Shown: positions 44,866 through 53,503 of the stretch, piece after piece | Numbering within the stretch: position 1 is the first letter of the stretch | Layout: each line of letters starts with the position of its first letter | Assembly: GCF_002863005.1 (NCBI RefSeq) | Contig: NZ_PKDG01000052.1 | Span: 1 to 64,000, forward strand | From: Pseudoxanthomonas sp. | GTDB taxonomy: Bacteria > Pseudomonadota > Gammaproteobacteria > Xanthomonadales > Xanthomonadaceae | Reading direction: 5' to 3' | DNA: 64,000 bases | Notes under the pieces: model-generated | Database searches by the model: none | Seen by the model: the letters and a program-made list of their open reading frames with translations, nothing else | Told to the model about the DNA's origin: nothing | Made by a program: the position numbers and the translations under genes

Positions 44866-46881
44866 TTAGCGCACACCGTGTTGTTCTTCCCGGAACGTAT
44901 ACGACCGCTGCCCGTCATCCAGCACCAGCGTGCGCGCATCGTCGACTGCCGATGCCGTGAAGCGGAACCCCGCCAGGCCGGGCGTGATCGACTCCAGCAC
45001 GACCCCGCTGTCGGAAGCCACCGATGCGACCTGCGTGCGCCAGCCGCCGGCGTCGAACCAGGTCTTCGACCCTTCGGTGGCGACGCGGATCGTGCCCAGC
45101 ACGGGATGCGCATAGACCGGCGCCAGTGCCTGCAGGGTTTCCGCGGCAAGCGGCACGGTCAATGTGGCGCGATGCTGCTTGCGTTCGGCCTCCATGCGCG
45201 GCGGCACCGCCGCCAGCGCGGCCTCCGCCTGGGGGTCGAGATCGAACAGCAGCTCGCGGAAACGATCGACCAATACGCCGCGCAACGCCACGCCCGCATC
45301 GGCATTCGTCAGCAGCACGTAGCCGGCATTCCTTTCAGGGAACCAGGTCATCTCCGTCTGGTAGCCCGGCATGCTCCCGCCGTGCGTCACCTGCAGGATG
45401 CCGTGCCTTCGGTCCGTCTTCAGGCCCATGCCATACCACTGCTCCACGCCGCCGCGCGCCACCTGCCCCTTCAGGCGTTCCTGCAGCGCCGCGGTGCCGA
45501 TGTAGCGGCGACCATCGGCAAGTCGCCCGCCGGCGAGTTCCATCTGCAGGTAGCGGTTGAGGTCGTCGACGTTGCTCCATGCACCGCCATCCGGGCGCAT
45601 CACGATGGACATCCGGTTGAGGCCCATGTCCGCAACGACGGTCTCGCCGTCGAGGGTGGTGGCGTGCGGCGAGGCGACATTGCCCTGCATCGCCGCATCG
45701 AAATCGAACGTCGTTGCGGCCATGCCAAGCGGATCGAACACCAGTTCCTGCATCGCACGATCGTAAGCCTGGTCCAGCGGCAGCCCGGCATGCGCCACGT
45801 GGCCGCCAAGGTAGCCGCCGGCGACCGCCATCAGGTTCGAGTACTGGTAGAGCTCACCGATGCGTGCGGTTGGCTGGATTCCGGCCAGCACGCCGAGCAC
45901 GTCATCGGGACTCATCTCGTCGCCGGAAAACGCCGTCTCCATGTCGTGTGCGGGAATCCCGCTGCAGGCACAGATCATGTGCCTGACCTGCAGGCGCTGC
46001 GTCAACGCGGCATCGCCGACCCTGAAGGATGGCAGCATCTTCGCCGCTGGCGCGTCCCACTCCAGCTTGCCCGCATCGACCAGCTTGGCCAGCATCAGCG
46101 AGGTCAGCGGCTTGGTGATCGAGGCGGTCAGGAAGCGCGTGGACGCATCGACCTCTAGGTCGCCGCCGACGTCGCGGACGCCAAGCCCGCCCGCATACTT
46201 CACTTCGCCGTCCTGCACGACGCCCAGGCCGATGCCGGGAATCCCGAGGCGAACCCGTGCGTCCTCCACGAACTGCACGAGGCGGGCGATCCGTGCGGCA
46301 TCGAACGTCTGCACCTTCCTGCCGACGAGCGTCTCGGGCACATAACCCTTCGCACGCAGGCTCGACAGCACTCGGGTGACCTGCGGTTCGCGGCGATCCA
46401 TCACCGTCGCCGGCATGTCGATGATCACCGCGATCCAGGTGTCGCCTCCCTGCAGCAGCTGCGCACGCAGAAACCGGTCAGGACCTTCTTCGCTTTCATA
46501 GGTGTAGCTTTGGATGGACGACCAGCCGTCGCGCAGGGGTCGGTCGCGGCGGCTGCGCAAGGTGGCCACCTCGGTGGGCCGGTATGCCTTCCATGCCCGC
46601 GCGATGGCCTGCTCCGCGGGGCCGGAATCGACATCCACGAGCGCGATCCTCGCGTCATCGGCCGGGACCCGCATCAGGACCCGCCTGCCCGAGGCCTCGA
46701 CGCTCCAGCCTGCCGGTGTGATGAAAGGGATACCGGAAACGGTGCGGCCCCATGTGTCTTCCTGCAGCACCCGAGCGTCATCAGGCAACACCGGATCGAC
46801 GCGACCTGAAGCGACGGCCGCGCTTGTCTGGAGCAAAAGGAATCCCGTGGCGGCCAGAAGCCACCCGACGTGTCGTTTCAT
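44866..46881 (-). CDS. Beta-lactamase-family serine hydrolase, secreted
   Basis: 671 residues with a signal peptide (LLAATGFLLLQTSAAVAS). An N-terminal domain of unknown kind (about 40-185) is followed by a class C beta-lactamase/esterase-like domain: nucleophile Ser254 in SITK, Tyr-x-Asn in YQYSNL, and HGG in THGGSMPG. A C-terminal beta domain (about 590-671) ends the protein. The family includes esterases, D-peptidases and lactamases. Its position as third gene after blaI- and blaR1-like genes suggests that it is induced by a cell-wall signal, perhaps an antibiotic. ATG 46881. Confidence 0.85.
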   Translation of the reverse strand: MKRHVGWLLAATGFLLLQTSAAVASGRVDPVLPDDARVLQEDTWGRTVSGIPFITPAGWSVEASGRRVLMRVPADDARIALVDVDSGPAEQAIARAWKAYRPTEVATLRSRRDRPLRDGWSSIQSYTYESEEGPDRFLRAQLLQGGDTWIAVIIDMPATVMDRREPQVTRVLSSLRAKGYVPETLVGRKVQTFDAARIARLVQFVEDARVRLGIPGIGLGVVQDGEVKYAGGLGVRDVGGDLEVDASTRFLTASITKPLTSLMLAKLVDAGKLEWDAPAAKMLPSFRVGDAALTQRLQVRHMICACSGIPAHDMETAFSGDEMSPDDVLGVLAGIQPTARIGELYQYSNLMAVAGGYLGGHVAHAGLPLDQAYDRAMQELVFDPLGMAATTFDFDAAMQGNVASPHATTLDGETVVADMGLNRMSIVMRPDGGAWSNVDDLNRYLQMELAGGRLADGRRYIGTAALQERLKGQVARGGVEQWYGMGLKTDRRHGILQVTHGGSMPGYQTEMTWFPERNAGYVLLTNADAGVALRGVLVDRFRELLFDLDPQAEAALAAVPPRMEAERKQHRATLTVPLAAETLQALAPVYAHPVLGTIRVATEGSKTWFDAGGWRTQVASVASDSGVVLESITPGLAGFRFTASAVDDARTLVLDDGQRSYTFREEQHGVR

Positions 46882-46955
46882 GGAAAGAACCCCTTGGTTG
46901 TGAGGCTTGGGTTACGGTTGTTGGCTCGGCGCCATCATGGGCGTGCGCGATGTGG

Positions 46956-48293
46956 CTATGGATTGCCGAGTGCGGCTCTTGCGGTCAGGAAACGGGCTTC
47001 TGCTTGCGCCGATGCCTCGCGGAAGCGGGATTCGTTGTCTGCGAACAGGCGGTTGTAACGCGCGTTCAAGCGCTCGAGGCGCGCGTCCTTACCGTCGTCC
47101 GGCGGTGCTTCCGCGAGGGCATTCGACTCACGGGTGTAGGGCTCGGTGAGACTGAGCAAGGTCTGCGTATAGCGGTCATGCCGTTCGTACACGGCACGGG
47201 AGTGCCGGTCATGCAGGTCCAGCAGGGCCGCTTCATGCTGGGGCACGGCCTGACCATGGCGCGCGGCGACCGTCGCCGACGCATCGACGGCCTGCCGCAC
47301 CCCGACATCCGGTGCCGCGAGTGAAGCCCCGATGCACAGCAGCATCAGCGCTCCCGTCATGCTCGGCAGCAGCATCCTGCCCATGCGGGAGGGGGAATCT
47401 GGCGACTCGATGATCGCGTCGATGCGGCGCTCGAGCGTCGAGAGCGACGCGGCGGCGCACAGCGCCTGGGCGCTGGCGTGCTGCGGGGCAGGGACCAGGT
47501 GCGTGATCGAGTCGAGCAGGGCGTCGGCATAGTCCGTCGGCGCACCGAACGCGCGGGCCGCGCGAATGTCGCAGGCCACCTCGCGGGCGGCATCGGCGGC
47601 CCTGCCGAGCTTGCGAACCAGCGGATTCCACCAGAACACGGCCTCGCCCAGGCGCTGGACGAGCAGCGCGTGGACATCCCTGCGCTGGTGATGGGTGGCC
47701 TCATGCAGCACCACGGCCCGCACCGCGTCCGGGGGCAGGTCCAGCGCCATCGCCCGGGGCAGGAGGATCTTGCGCTGCAGGATGCCGATGGCGGCGGGAC
47801 CGAAAGCGGGAGTCACGAGGATGTCCACATCTGTCGGTATCAGCGGCCTGCAGGCATCTTCCAATCCGCGCGCGCGGTATGACGATGCCACGATCCGGCG
47901 CAGGCCGAAGTGCGCAACGAGCAAACGTACGACGTGCCACGCGGCGCCGGACAGCCATACCGCAAGAAGGAGCACGGCGAATGCGGGGGTGATACCGATG
48001 CCCGTCAGCGCAGCTGACTGCGCGGACGTCGCCGGCAGGTCCGCGAGGCGGGGCGCAGCGGTTTCGACGCCACCGACCATCTGCAAGGTGGGCGCGAACA
48101 GCCCCCCCGCCTGCAGCGCAACCGCCGGACCCAGGACCACCAGCGCGAATGCGAGCAACAGCAGCCCTGCGCGTCGTTCCGGCGCGATCGCGCGCAACCG
48201 CGACGTCATGCAGGCGACCGGCACGATGAGCAGGCTCGCAAGCAAGTGCGCGCTTCCCACCTGCAGGAGCCAGTCCGCCGTTGCGCTGATCAT
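46956..48293 (-). CDS. BlaR1-like M56 membrane metallopeptidase without a penicillin-sensor domain
   Basis: 445 residues: four transmembrane segments (the first three before about 130) around a zinc-protease loop with HEATH (197-201, in VVLHEATHHQRRD). After the last membrane segment (about 325) comes a 120-residue helical, charged extracytoplasmic part instead of the PBP-like sensor domain of true BlaR1/MecR1. It would cleave or relieve the BlaI-type repressor, whose gene overlaps its start by four bases. What it senses is unknown. ATG 48293. Confidence 0.83.
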   Translation of the reverse strand: MISATADWLLQVGSAHLLASLLIVPVACMTSRLRAIAPERRAGLLLLAFALVVLGPAVALQAGGLFAPTLQMVGGVETAAPRLADLPATSAQSAALTGIGITPAFAVLLLAVWLSGAAWHVVRLLVAHFGLRRIVASSYRARGLEDACRPLIPTDVDILVTPAFGPAAIGILQRKILLPRAMALDLPPDAVRAVVLHEATHHQRRDVHALLVQRLGEAVFWWNPLVRKLGRAADAAREVACDIRAARAFGAPTDYADALLDSITHLVPAPQHASAQALCAAASLSTLERRIDAIIESPDSPSRMGRMLLPSMTGALMLLCIGASLAAPDVGVRQAVDASATVAARHGQAVPQHEAALLDLHDRHSRAVYERHDRYTQTLLSLTEPYTRESNALAEAPPDDGKDARLERLNARYNRLFADNESRFREASAQAEARFLTARAALGNP

Positions 48294-48682
48294 TTGCCGG
48301 CCTTGGCGCGGGCGCGCCGCACCTTGTCGCGCAAGGCGTCGATCTTCGCCGGATCGAGGTCATGGTGCTCCAGCAGGTGCACCGCCAACGCATCCGGCGA
48401 GCCGTCGAACAGCTGCGCCATGAGGTTGTGCAGTGCGCGGTCCCGGACGTCGGTCTTGGTCAGGGTAGGACGATAGATGAAGGCCCGGCCCTCCTGCCGG
48501 AACTCGACCAGTTCCTTCCTGTGCAGGACGCCGAGCATGGTCAATACCGTGGTGTAGGCGACCGGCTTGTGCCGGGCCAATCCATTGGCGACATCACGGA
48601 CGGAGCCTTCGCCAAGCTCCCACAGGACCTCGAGGATGGCCTGCTCGGCCTCGGTCACGGATGCGGAAAGGGGACGGGCCAT
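48290..48682 (-). CDS. BlaI/MecI/CopY-family transcriptional repressor
   Basis: 130 residues. Winged helix-turn-helix (LSASVTEAEQAILEVLWELGE, VANGLARHKPVAYTTVLTMLGVLHRKELVE) and a C-terminal dimerisation helix. It binds palindromic operators and is inactivated by its M56 partner, encoded immediately downstream (ATGA overlap). Two ACTA-N6-TAGT palindromes lie in front of it. Start ATG 48682. Confidence 0.9.
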   Translation of the reverse strand: MARPLSASVTEAEQAILEVLWELGEGSVRDVANGLARHKPVAYTTVLTMLGVLHRKELVEFRQEGRAFIYRPTLTKTDVRDRALHNLMAQLFDGSPDALAVHLLEHHDLDPAKIDALRDKVRRARAKAGK

Positions 48683-48690
48683 GGAGAACC

Positions 48691-48754
48691 ACTAATTCTG
48701 TAGTTGTCGCCAGCTTATGGGCAGCGAGATCGGCCTGTCAACTATCGAATTAGT
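48691..48754. promoter_or_regulatory. Two ACTA-N6-TAGT operators in front of the BlaI-like gene
   Basis: ACTAATTCTGTAGT (48691-48704) and ACTATCGAATTAGT (48741-48754) are matching dyads with starts exactly 50 bp apart. Read on opposite strands they share AACTAyMGAATTAGT in 13 of 15 positions. The first ends eight bases before the repressor start codon, so binding would block transcription. BlaI/MecI proteins bind ACTAC/GTAGT-type dyads. The remainder of the 353-bp gap to 49035 shows no gene. Confidence 0.65.
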
Positions 48755-49035
48755 CGTCGGGAAGAGAGGGGAGATCCACTCTGTTTTTCAGGCAGGAAAG
48801 GACTGAGGTCATCTTTCGGACCCTGAGGGCATCGCCCTCAAAGCACCCCGAAGTCCAACCGCGATTGCCGGAAGCAGGGGCCAGCGTGTTTCTCCTCTCG
48901 CGCCTGGCGACATGTAGTCCGATCCCTTTTTCCAACGGGATCCGCACCCTTTGCACGGTGAGCCGGGCGCCGGCCCACATGCCTCGGGCGATAAACTACC
49001 GCCACGAACATACCCATCCCCACGAGGAGCTCCAC

Positions 49036-49389
49036 ATGGCATTCACCACCACCGCCTCCGGCCTGCAGTACGAAGACACCGTCGTCGGCAGCGGCGTCGA
49101 GGCCAAGCCCGGCAGCAACGTCACCGTGCACTACACCGGCTGGCTGTACGAGAACGGCGAGCAGGGCGCGAAGTTCGATTCCAGCAAGGACCGCGACGAG
49201 CCCTTCATCTTTCCCCTCGGCCACGGCATGGTCATCAAGGGCTGGGACGAAGGCGTGCAGGGCATGAAGGTCGGCGGCCAGCGCACCCTCATCATCCCCG
49301 CCACCCTCGGCTACGGCGCCCGCGGCGCTGGCGGCGTCATCCCGCCCAATGCCACGCTGAAGTTCGACGTGGAACTGCTGGGGACCTGA
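49036..49389 (+). CDS. FKBP-type peptidyl-prolyl cis-trans isomerase
   Basis: 117-residue single FKBP domain (VTVHYTGWLYENG, KFDSSKDRDEPFIFPLGHGMVIKGWDEGVQGM, YGARGAGGVIPPNATLKFDVELL), catalysing proline isomerisation in protein folding. No signal peptide, so cytoplasmic. GAGGAGC lies upstream of ATG 49036, which excludes the open extension to 48865. Confidence 0.9.
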   Translation: MAFTTTASGLQYEDTVVGSGVEAKPGSNVTVHYTGWLYENGEQGAKFDSSKDRDEPFIFPLGHGMVIKGWDEGVQGMKVGGQRTLIIPATLGYGARGAGGVIPPNATLKFDVELLGT

Positions 49390-49402
49390 GCCAATCGATC
49401 TG

Positions 49403-49493
49403 CGTAGCCCGGGTAAGCGCAGCGCACCCGGGGTGCTTCACACGTAACCCTTCCCATCCCCGGGTGCGGCCTTTGGCCTTACCCGGGCTACGG
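49403..49493. repeat. Complete REP pair upstream of the tyrosine transposase
   Basis: Left REP CGTAGCCCGGGTAAGCGCAG CGCACCCGGGG, a spacer (CACGTAACCCTTCCCATC), and inverted right REP CCCCGGGTGCGG...CCTTACCCGGGCTACGG. It is the best-preserved copy in the window. Others are at 34851, 36808, 39541, 40638, 50053 and 50695. Confidence 0.88.
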
Positions 49494-49541
49494 AGTCTTG
49501 TCGGGGGTCTGCAGGGCACGGGTTTCCGTTATGGTCGCGGC

Positions 49542-50042
49542 ATGGTCAGGTATCGCCGCAATCGGATTGCTGGCGCAACGTACTTCTTCACCGTCACGTT
49601 GCGGGACCGCAGGAGTGATCTTCTCGTCCGCGAGGTCGATGCGTTGCGCGCTGCCTGGCGTGCGGCCGCCAAGCGCGTACCTCACGTGGTGATCGCCGCC
49701 GTCGTGCTTCCCGATCACTTGCACGCCGTGATCCGCATGGCCGATGCGACCGCGGACTATCCGCGCCTGTGGCAGGACATCAAGAAGGGCTTCACTCGTC
49801 GTGTCGTGCCGGCCGGTGGGCGATCGCCGTGGCAGCCGCGCTACTGGGAACGCACCGTGCGCGACGAAGCCGAGTTGCAGGCACTTGTCGACTACGTGCA
49901 CATCAATCCCGTCAAGCATGGCCTGGTAGAGACCGTCGCCGCATGGCCGCATTCCAGCGTTCACCGTTTTATGGCGCGAGGCGTGCTGCCAAACGACCGG
50001 GCGGGGATAGGTGACGTGAAGACGGGAACGGGCGAGCCGTAG
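49542..50042 (+). CDS. REP-associated tyrosine transposase (RAYT)
   Basis: 166-residue Y1-type HUH nuclease: N-terminal YRRNRIAGATYFFTVTLRDR, HUH motif LPDHLHAV (His-Leu-His), WQPRYWERTVRD, and catalytic Tyr in ALVDYVHINPVKHGLV. RAYTs cut and rejoin REP sequences as single strands and are held to spread them. It is flanked at 48 bp and 10 bp by CGTAGCCCGGGTAAGC elements, its probable substrates. The length matches the family and no lesion is visible. ATG 49542. Confidence 0.9.
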   Translation: MVRYRRNRIAGATYFFTVTLRDRRSDLLVREVDALRAAWRAAAKRVPHVVIAAVVLPDHLHAVIRMADATADYPRLWQDIKKGFTRRVVPAGGRSPWQPRYWERTVRDEAELQALVDYVHINPVKHGLVETVAAWPHSSVHRFMARGVLPNDRAGIGDVKTGTGEP

Positions 50043-50052
50043 CGCTCGCGGA

Positions 50053-50083
50053 CCCCGGGTGCGCTGCGCTTACCCGGGCTACG
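50053..50083. repeat. REP element downstream of the tyrosine transposase
   Basis: CCCCGGGTGCGCTGCGCTTACCCGGGCTACG is the inverted left-type REP. Its end supplies the TAG stop codon of the leftward PNPOx-like gene (50079-50081). Confidence 0.88.
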
Positions 50084-50666
50084 GATGGGACGTCCCTCGC
50101 ATCGCCGCCACCTGCGCCTCCAGCTCGGCGATGCGCGCGTCGCGTTCGGCGAGGGCGCGCTGCACGTCCTCCGCCTCGAAGCGCATGGGGATGTACTTCG
50201 GGCAGTTCCAGTCGAAGGCTTCGACGTGGATCGTCATGGTGCGTTCGGTGCGTGCTTCGCCTGGCGACTCTTCCACGCTCAGTCTTCCCAGCAACTTCAA
50301 TCGCTGCCGGTGCGTGTAGTCCATCAGGATCAACGCCACGCGGTCGTCGTTGGCGACGTTGCCCACGCTGATGAACTGGCGGTTGCCGGGCAGGTCGGTG
50401 AACATCAGTGTCTTCGCATCGACCACGCGCAGGAAACCCGGCGCGCCTCCCCGGTGCTGCACGTACGGCCAGCCGGTTTCCGACACGGTCGCCATGTAGA
50501 AACTGCGCTGCGCATGGATGAAGGCGGCTTCGTCAGCGCCGAGTTCGGCATTTCGCACCTCGTCGCCGGACTCGAAAGCGCGTGCGTACTGCGCGTGGCT
50601 GCCGTCGCGCGCCTGCGCGTCGCGGACCGCGGGGGTGAAGGCGATGTTCGCGAAGGCGTGTCTCAT
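50079..50666 (-). CDS. Pyridoxamine 5'-phosphate oxidase-family flavoprotein
   Basis: 195 residues with a split-barrel FMN-binding fold (FYMATVSETGWPYVQHRGG, FLRVVDAKTLMFTDLPGNRQFISVGN, VALILMDYTHRQRLKLLGR) and a short coiled-coil tail (LAERDARIAELEAQVAAM). The wider family reduces or oxidises small molecules using FMN or F420; the substrate is open. ATG 50666 with GGAG five bases upstream is preferred to the TTG at 50678. The stop codon lies inside a REP. Confidence 0.8.
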   Translation of the reverse strand: MRHAFANIAFTPAVRDAQARDGSHAQYARAFESGDEVRNAELGADEAAFIHAQRSFYMATVSETGWPYVQHRGGAPGFLRVVDAKTLMFTDLPGNRQFISVGNVANDDRVALILMDYTHRQRLKLLGRLSVEESPGEARTERTMTIHVEAFDWNCPKYIPMRFEAEDVQRALAERDARIAELEAQVAAMRGTSHP

Positions 50667-50694
50667 CTCGTTCTCCAAAGACGGATTGCGTTGG

Positions 50695-50786
50695 CGTAGC
50701 CCGGGTAAGCGCAGCGCGTCTGGGGCGCTTTACACGTGACGGTTCTGATATCCGGGTGCGGCCCTCGACCTTGCCCTGGCCACGCA
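50695..50786. repeat. Degenerate REP pair between PNPOx-like and M28 genes
   Basis: CGTAGCCCGGGTAAGCGCAG CGCGTC, then TTTACACGTGACGG, TCCGGGTGCGGCC and CTTGCCCTGG: the full element order with scattered changes on the right half. Confidence 0.75.
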
Positions 50787-50789
50787 GGC

Positions 50790-52241
50790 TCACTGCACCG
50801 GCAGCACCTGCGCCGGCCCACCGGTGACGCGCGCGCCTGCCGTCTTCGCCGTCTCGCCGAGGTACGCCAGGGCGAACTGCGCGAACTTGACGCTGTGCTG
50901 CGCCGACTCGCCCATCGTCGCCAGCGTGTCCTGCGGGGTGTGGATGTAGGGGAAGCTGCCGCCCGGTCCGCCCGCTTCGAACATCATCGCCGCCGGATAG
51001 CCCGCGTTGGTCCACGACGCGTGGTCTGAACAGGCATAACCGCACGCGGTGCTGCTGCGGGTCAGGCCCCTCGGCGCAAGGTAGGCGTCGAACAGCGTGA
51101 GGAAGAAATTCTTCAGGTCCGCATTGGAGTAGTCGCTGATCAGCTTCATGTCGGTGACGGTGCCGGACTTGTAGTTGGTCATGTCCACCTGCAGCACGCT
51201 GACGACGTTGACGCCGCCGGCACGGAACGACTGTGCGATGGCATTGGAGCCGCGCAGGCCGACTTCTTCCGCCGCATAACCCATGAACTTCACCGTGCGC
51301 CGCGGCTTCCAGCCGTCCGCCAGCGCGATGCGCAAGGTCTCGGTGAGCGTGGCGATGCCGGACGCATCGTCGTCGGCCCCCGGCGCCAGTTGGTTGGGGT
51401 CGGTGTAGGTGTTGGCGTTGATCGAGTCCAGGTGCGCACCGAGCACCACCACTTCATTGGGCAGTTCAGCACCGCGGATCGTGAGGATGACCGAGGGCTG
51501 GGTGCTGCAGTTCGCGCAGGCGGTGAACAGCTCGGTGGTCACGTCGTCGCGGCCAGCGGCGATCGACTGCCAGTGGCTGCGGATCCATTCGGCCGACGTC
51601 TTGCCATGCGTGCTGGCGTAGTAGCGGTTGCGGTAGCTGGAGAGGTGGTTGATGGTGTCGTACAGGCGGCGCTCCTGCACCTGCGGCAGCCAGCGGTCGA
51701 CGGTGGCCTGGTTGTCGAGCGTGTAGCGGGCGAGCACCGTCTTCGTCATCGCCTGCTTCGCGCGATCCGCGCCGACGAACGCCTCGGCCTCGGCGCGCGT
51801 GGGAAAGGCGAAGTACCCGCCACAGCGGCGCTCACGCGTGTGCACGTAGTGGCTGATCTCGCCCAGGCGATCGGCCCGCGTTTCGGCGACCACCAGCGTC
51901 TTGCCGGTGCTGTCGCCGCGCGCGACCGCTGCGCGCACCAGGCCACGGATACCCTGATGCGTCTCGCGCGAGGTCACGATGTACACCGGCGCGAACGGAT
52001 CGGTCTGCAGCTTTGAGGTCGTCGTCGCGTGCGGGGTCGCCATTCCGGCGGGGTGCGCGCGATGCAGGCGGGGCGTTTCTGCGGCGTCTCCAGCACGCAG
52101 CGCGTTCCCTCGCATGACGACGGCGACAGGCGCGCGGACGGTGAGTGCCTTCTCCACCCGCGGCACGTCCGATCGCAACAGCACGACGCCGAGCATCACG
52201 AAGACCAGCAATATCGACGGGCCCGGCAAGAACGGTTTCAT
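50790..52241 (-). CDS. M28-family zinc aminopeptidase, secreted
   Basis: 483 residues: an N-terminal hydrophobic signal/anchor (ILLVFVMLGVVLL), a propeptide-like region to about 170, then an M28 domain with zinc ligands in LGAHLDS, PGADDDASG, AAEEVGLRG and VDMTNY, and His in PYIHTPQDT. It resembles the Vibrio/Aeromonas leucyl aminopeptidases that release N-terminal residues outside the cell. A Cys-rich loop (CGYACSD, CANC) may be disulfide-bonded. ATG 52241. Confidence 0.86.
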   Translation of the reverse strand: MKPFLPGPSILLVFVMLGVVLLRSDVPRVEKALTVRAPVAVVMRGNALRAGDAAETPRLHRAHPAGMATPHATTTSKLQTDPFAPVYIVTSRETHQGIRGLVRAAVARGDSTGKTLVVAETRADRLGEISHYVHTRERRCGGYFAFPTRAEAEAFVGADRAKQAMTKTVLARYTLDNQATVDRWLPQVQERRLYDTINHLSSYRNRYYASTHGKTSAEWIRSHWQSIAAGRDDVTTELFTACANCSTQPSVILTIRGAELPNEVVVLGAHLDSINANTYTDPNQLAPGADDDASGIATLTETLRIALADGWKPRRTVKFMGYAAEEVGLRGSNAIAQSFRAGGVNVVSVLQVDMTNYKSGTVTDMKLISDYSNADLKNFFLTLFDAYLAPRGLTRSSTACGYACSDHASWTNAGYPAAMMFEAGGPGGSFPYIHTPQDTLATMGESAQHSVKFAQFALAYLGETAKTAGARVTGGPAQVLPVQ

Positions 52242-52466
52242 CGTGGCATCCCCCCGGATGACAGCCTGCAAGTGGCGGCTGCCACGCTACCACTTCCGAT
52301 CTGGGTCCTCGCGTGCAGGAAGGCAGGCGTGACGCTGCCTGGCCCGGGTATTGGAAGGGCATCCGGGAGGCATGCACGTCGTGATCCTGCGTCCGCGCCG
52401 CACCTCCGTCACGGGCTTCACACGGCGCCGGCTAGGCTGAATCTTCTCCCCCCACGAAGCAACGCC

Positions 52467-52721
52467 ATGGAACCGACCGTCCACCCGTTCTCCGACCTGT
52501 TCGCTCAGCTCGGCCTGCCCAACGACACCGCCAGCATCCAGCAGTTCATCGCCACGCATTCGCCGCTGCCCAACGGCATGCGCCTGGAGGAGGCGCCGTT
52601 CTGGTCGCCGGCGCAGTCGCAACTGCTGCGCGAGGAGCGGCTGGACGATGCCGACTGGGCGATGGTGGTGGATCGCCTGAACGTGGCGCTGCACGACGAC
52701 GGCACGTCGCCCGCCGCATGA
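52467..52721 (+). CDS. DUF2789 family small protein
   Basis: 84 residues: HPFSDLFAQLGLPNDTASIQQFIATH followed by FWSPAQSQLLREERLDDADWAMVVDRLNVAL, the DUF2789 pattern found widely in gammaproteobacteria. Function unknown. Start ATG 52467. Confidence 0.75.
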   Translation: MEPTVHPFSDLFAQLGLPNDTASIQQFIATHSPLPNGMRLEEAPFWSPAQSQLLREERLDDADWAMVVDRLNVALHDDGTSPAA

Positions 52722-52749
52722 TGCCGGCGGGCAGGACGGCGGTGACCGC

Positions 52750-52980
52750 TCAGTCCGGCTGACCGGCCCGCTTGCGTGCGGCGGCGAGCAGGGCATGCAG
52801 CAGCGGTTCGCCGACTATCTCGCGCATGTGCGCCTGGCATGTCGCGCTGCGCAGGAAGCGCGCGTACGGCATGGCGTTGCCGCCGTAGGGCGCGCGCGTC
52901 CCGGTGTCACGGGAGAAACGCAGGCGGGTGGCAGCGCGTTCGACTACGTGGTGTTCCTCGCCGCGCGTCGCCCGGTACAT
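52750..52980 (-). CDS. Small hypothetical protein
   Basis: 76 residues (MYRATRGEEHHVVERAATRL, APYGGNAMPYARFLRSATCQ), basic, no membrane segment. No family assigned. Convergent with the DUF2789 gene. A longer start at 53097 would overlap the next gene, so ATG 52980 is used. Confidence 0.45.
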   Translation of the reverse strand: MYRATRGEEHHVVERAATRLRFSRDTGTRAPYGGNAMPYARFLRSATCQAHMREIVGEPLLHALLAAARKRAGQPD

Positions 52981-53026
52981 GCGCGCCGGTTGCGCCGCGC
53001 CGGGCGAGGGGCCGTCCGGCTCGCCG

Positions 53027-53251
53027 TCATCCCGCGCTCCATCCGTTCGCCCTGGCCAGCGCGATGGCGGCGTTCTCGGCGGCCTCGCGCGTGGCATGGC
53101 GGCTGCGCGTGACCACGTCGGCGCGGGCGCGCCCCTCGGCGATGCGGAACATGGCGCGGCCCTGCCAGTAGGACGCGCCCAGCGCGTCGGTGCGTTGCAG
53201 GGTCTGTACGGTCAGCTGGCGCCCGTCCTCGGTGATGGTCTTCACGCTCAT
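53027..53251 (-). CDS. Small hypothetical protein
   Basis: 74 residues: TITEDGRQLTVQTLQRTDAL, YWQGRAMFRIAEG, then a helix (ATREAAENAAIALARANGW). The strand-strand-helix look suggests a compact soluble fold. No family recognised. ATG 53251. Confidence 0.5.
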   Translation of the reverse strand: MSVKTITEDGRQLTVQTLQRTDALGASYWQGRAMFRIAEGRARADVVTRSRHATREAAENAAIALARANGWSAG

Positions 53252-53503
53252 GACGGGACTTTACCCCCGCCGGGTCGCTGGCCGCACGTCGTCGCACCGG
53301 GTCTGCCCAGGCGCCGCCGCGCAGCGGCAGGATGGACAAATGTGAACCGAGGGTGGTGTTACGGGACGAGCGATATCGCCGTTACCGTTCGGTGTGCCCG
53401 CCGTACCGTCCGTCGCTCCGCGTGCAGGGAAGGGGTGGGGCAGCGCCCCATCGATGTGACACCATGGTCTGAAACGCGTATTACGTCACAGATCGGAGTA
53501 GGC

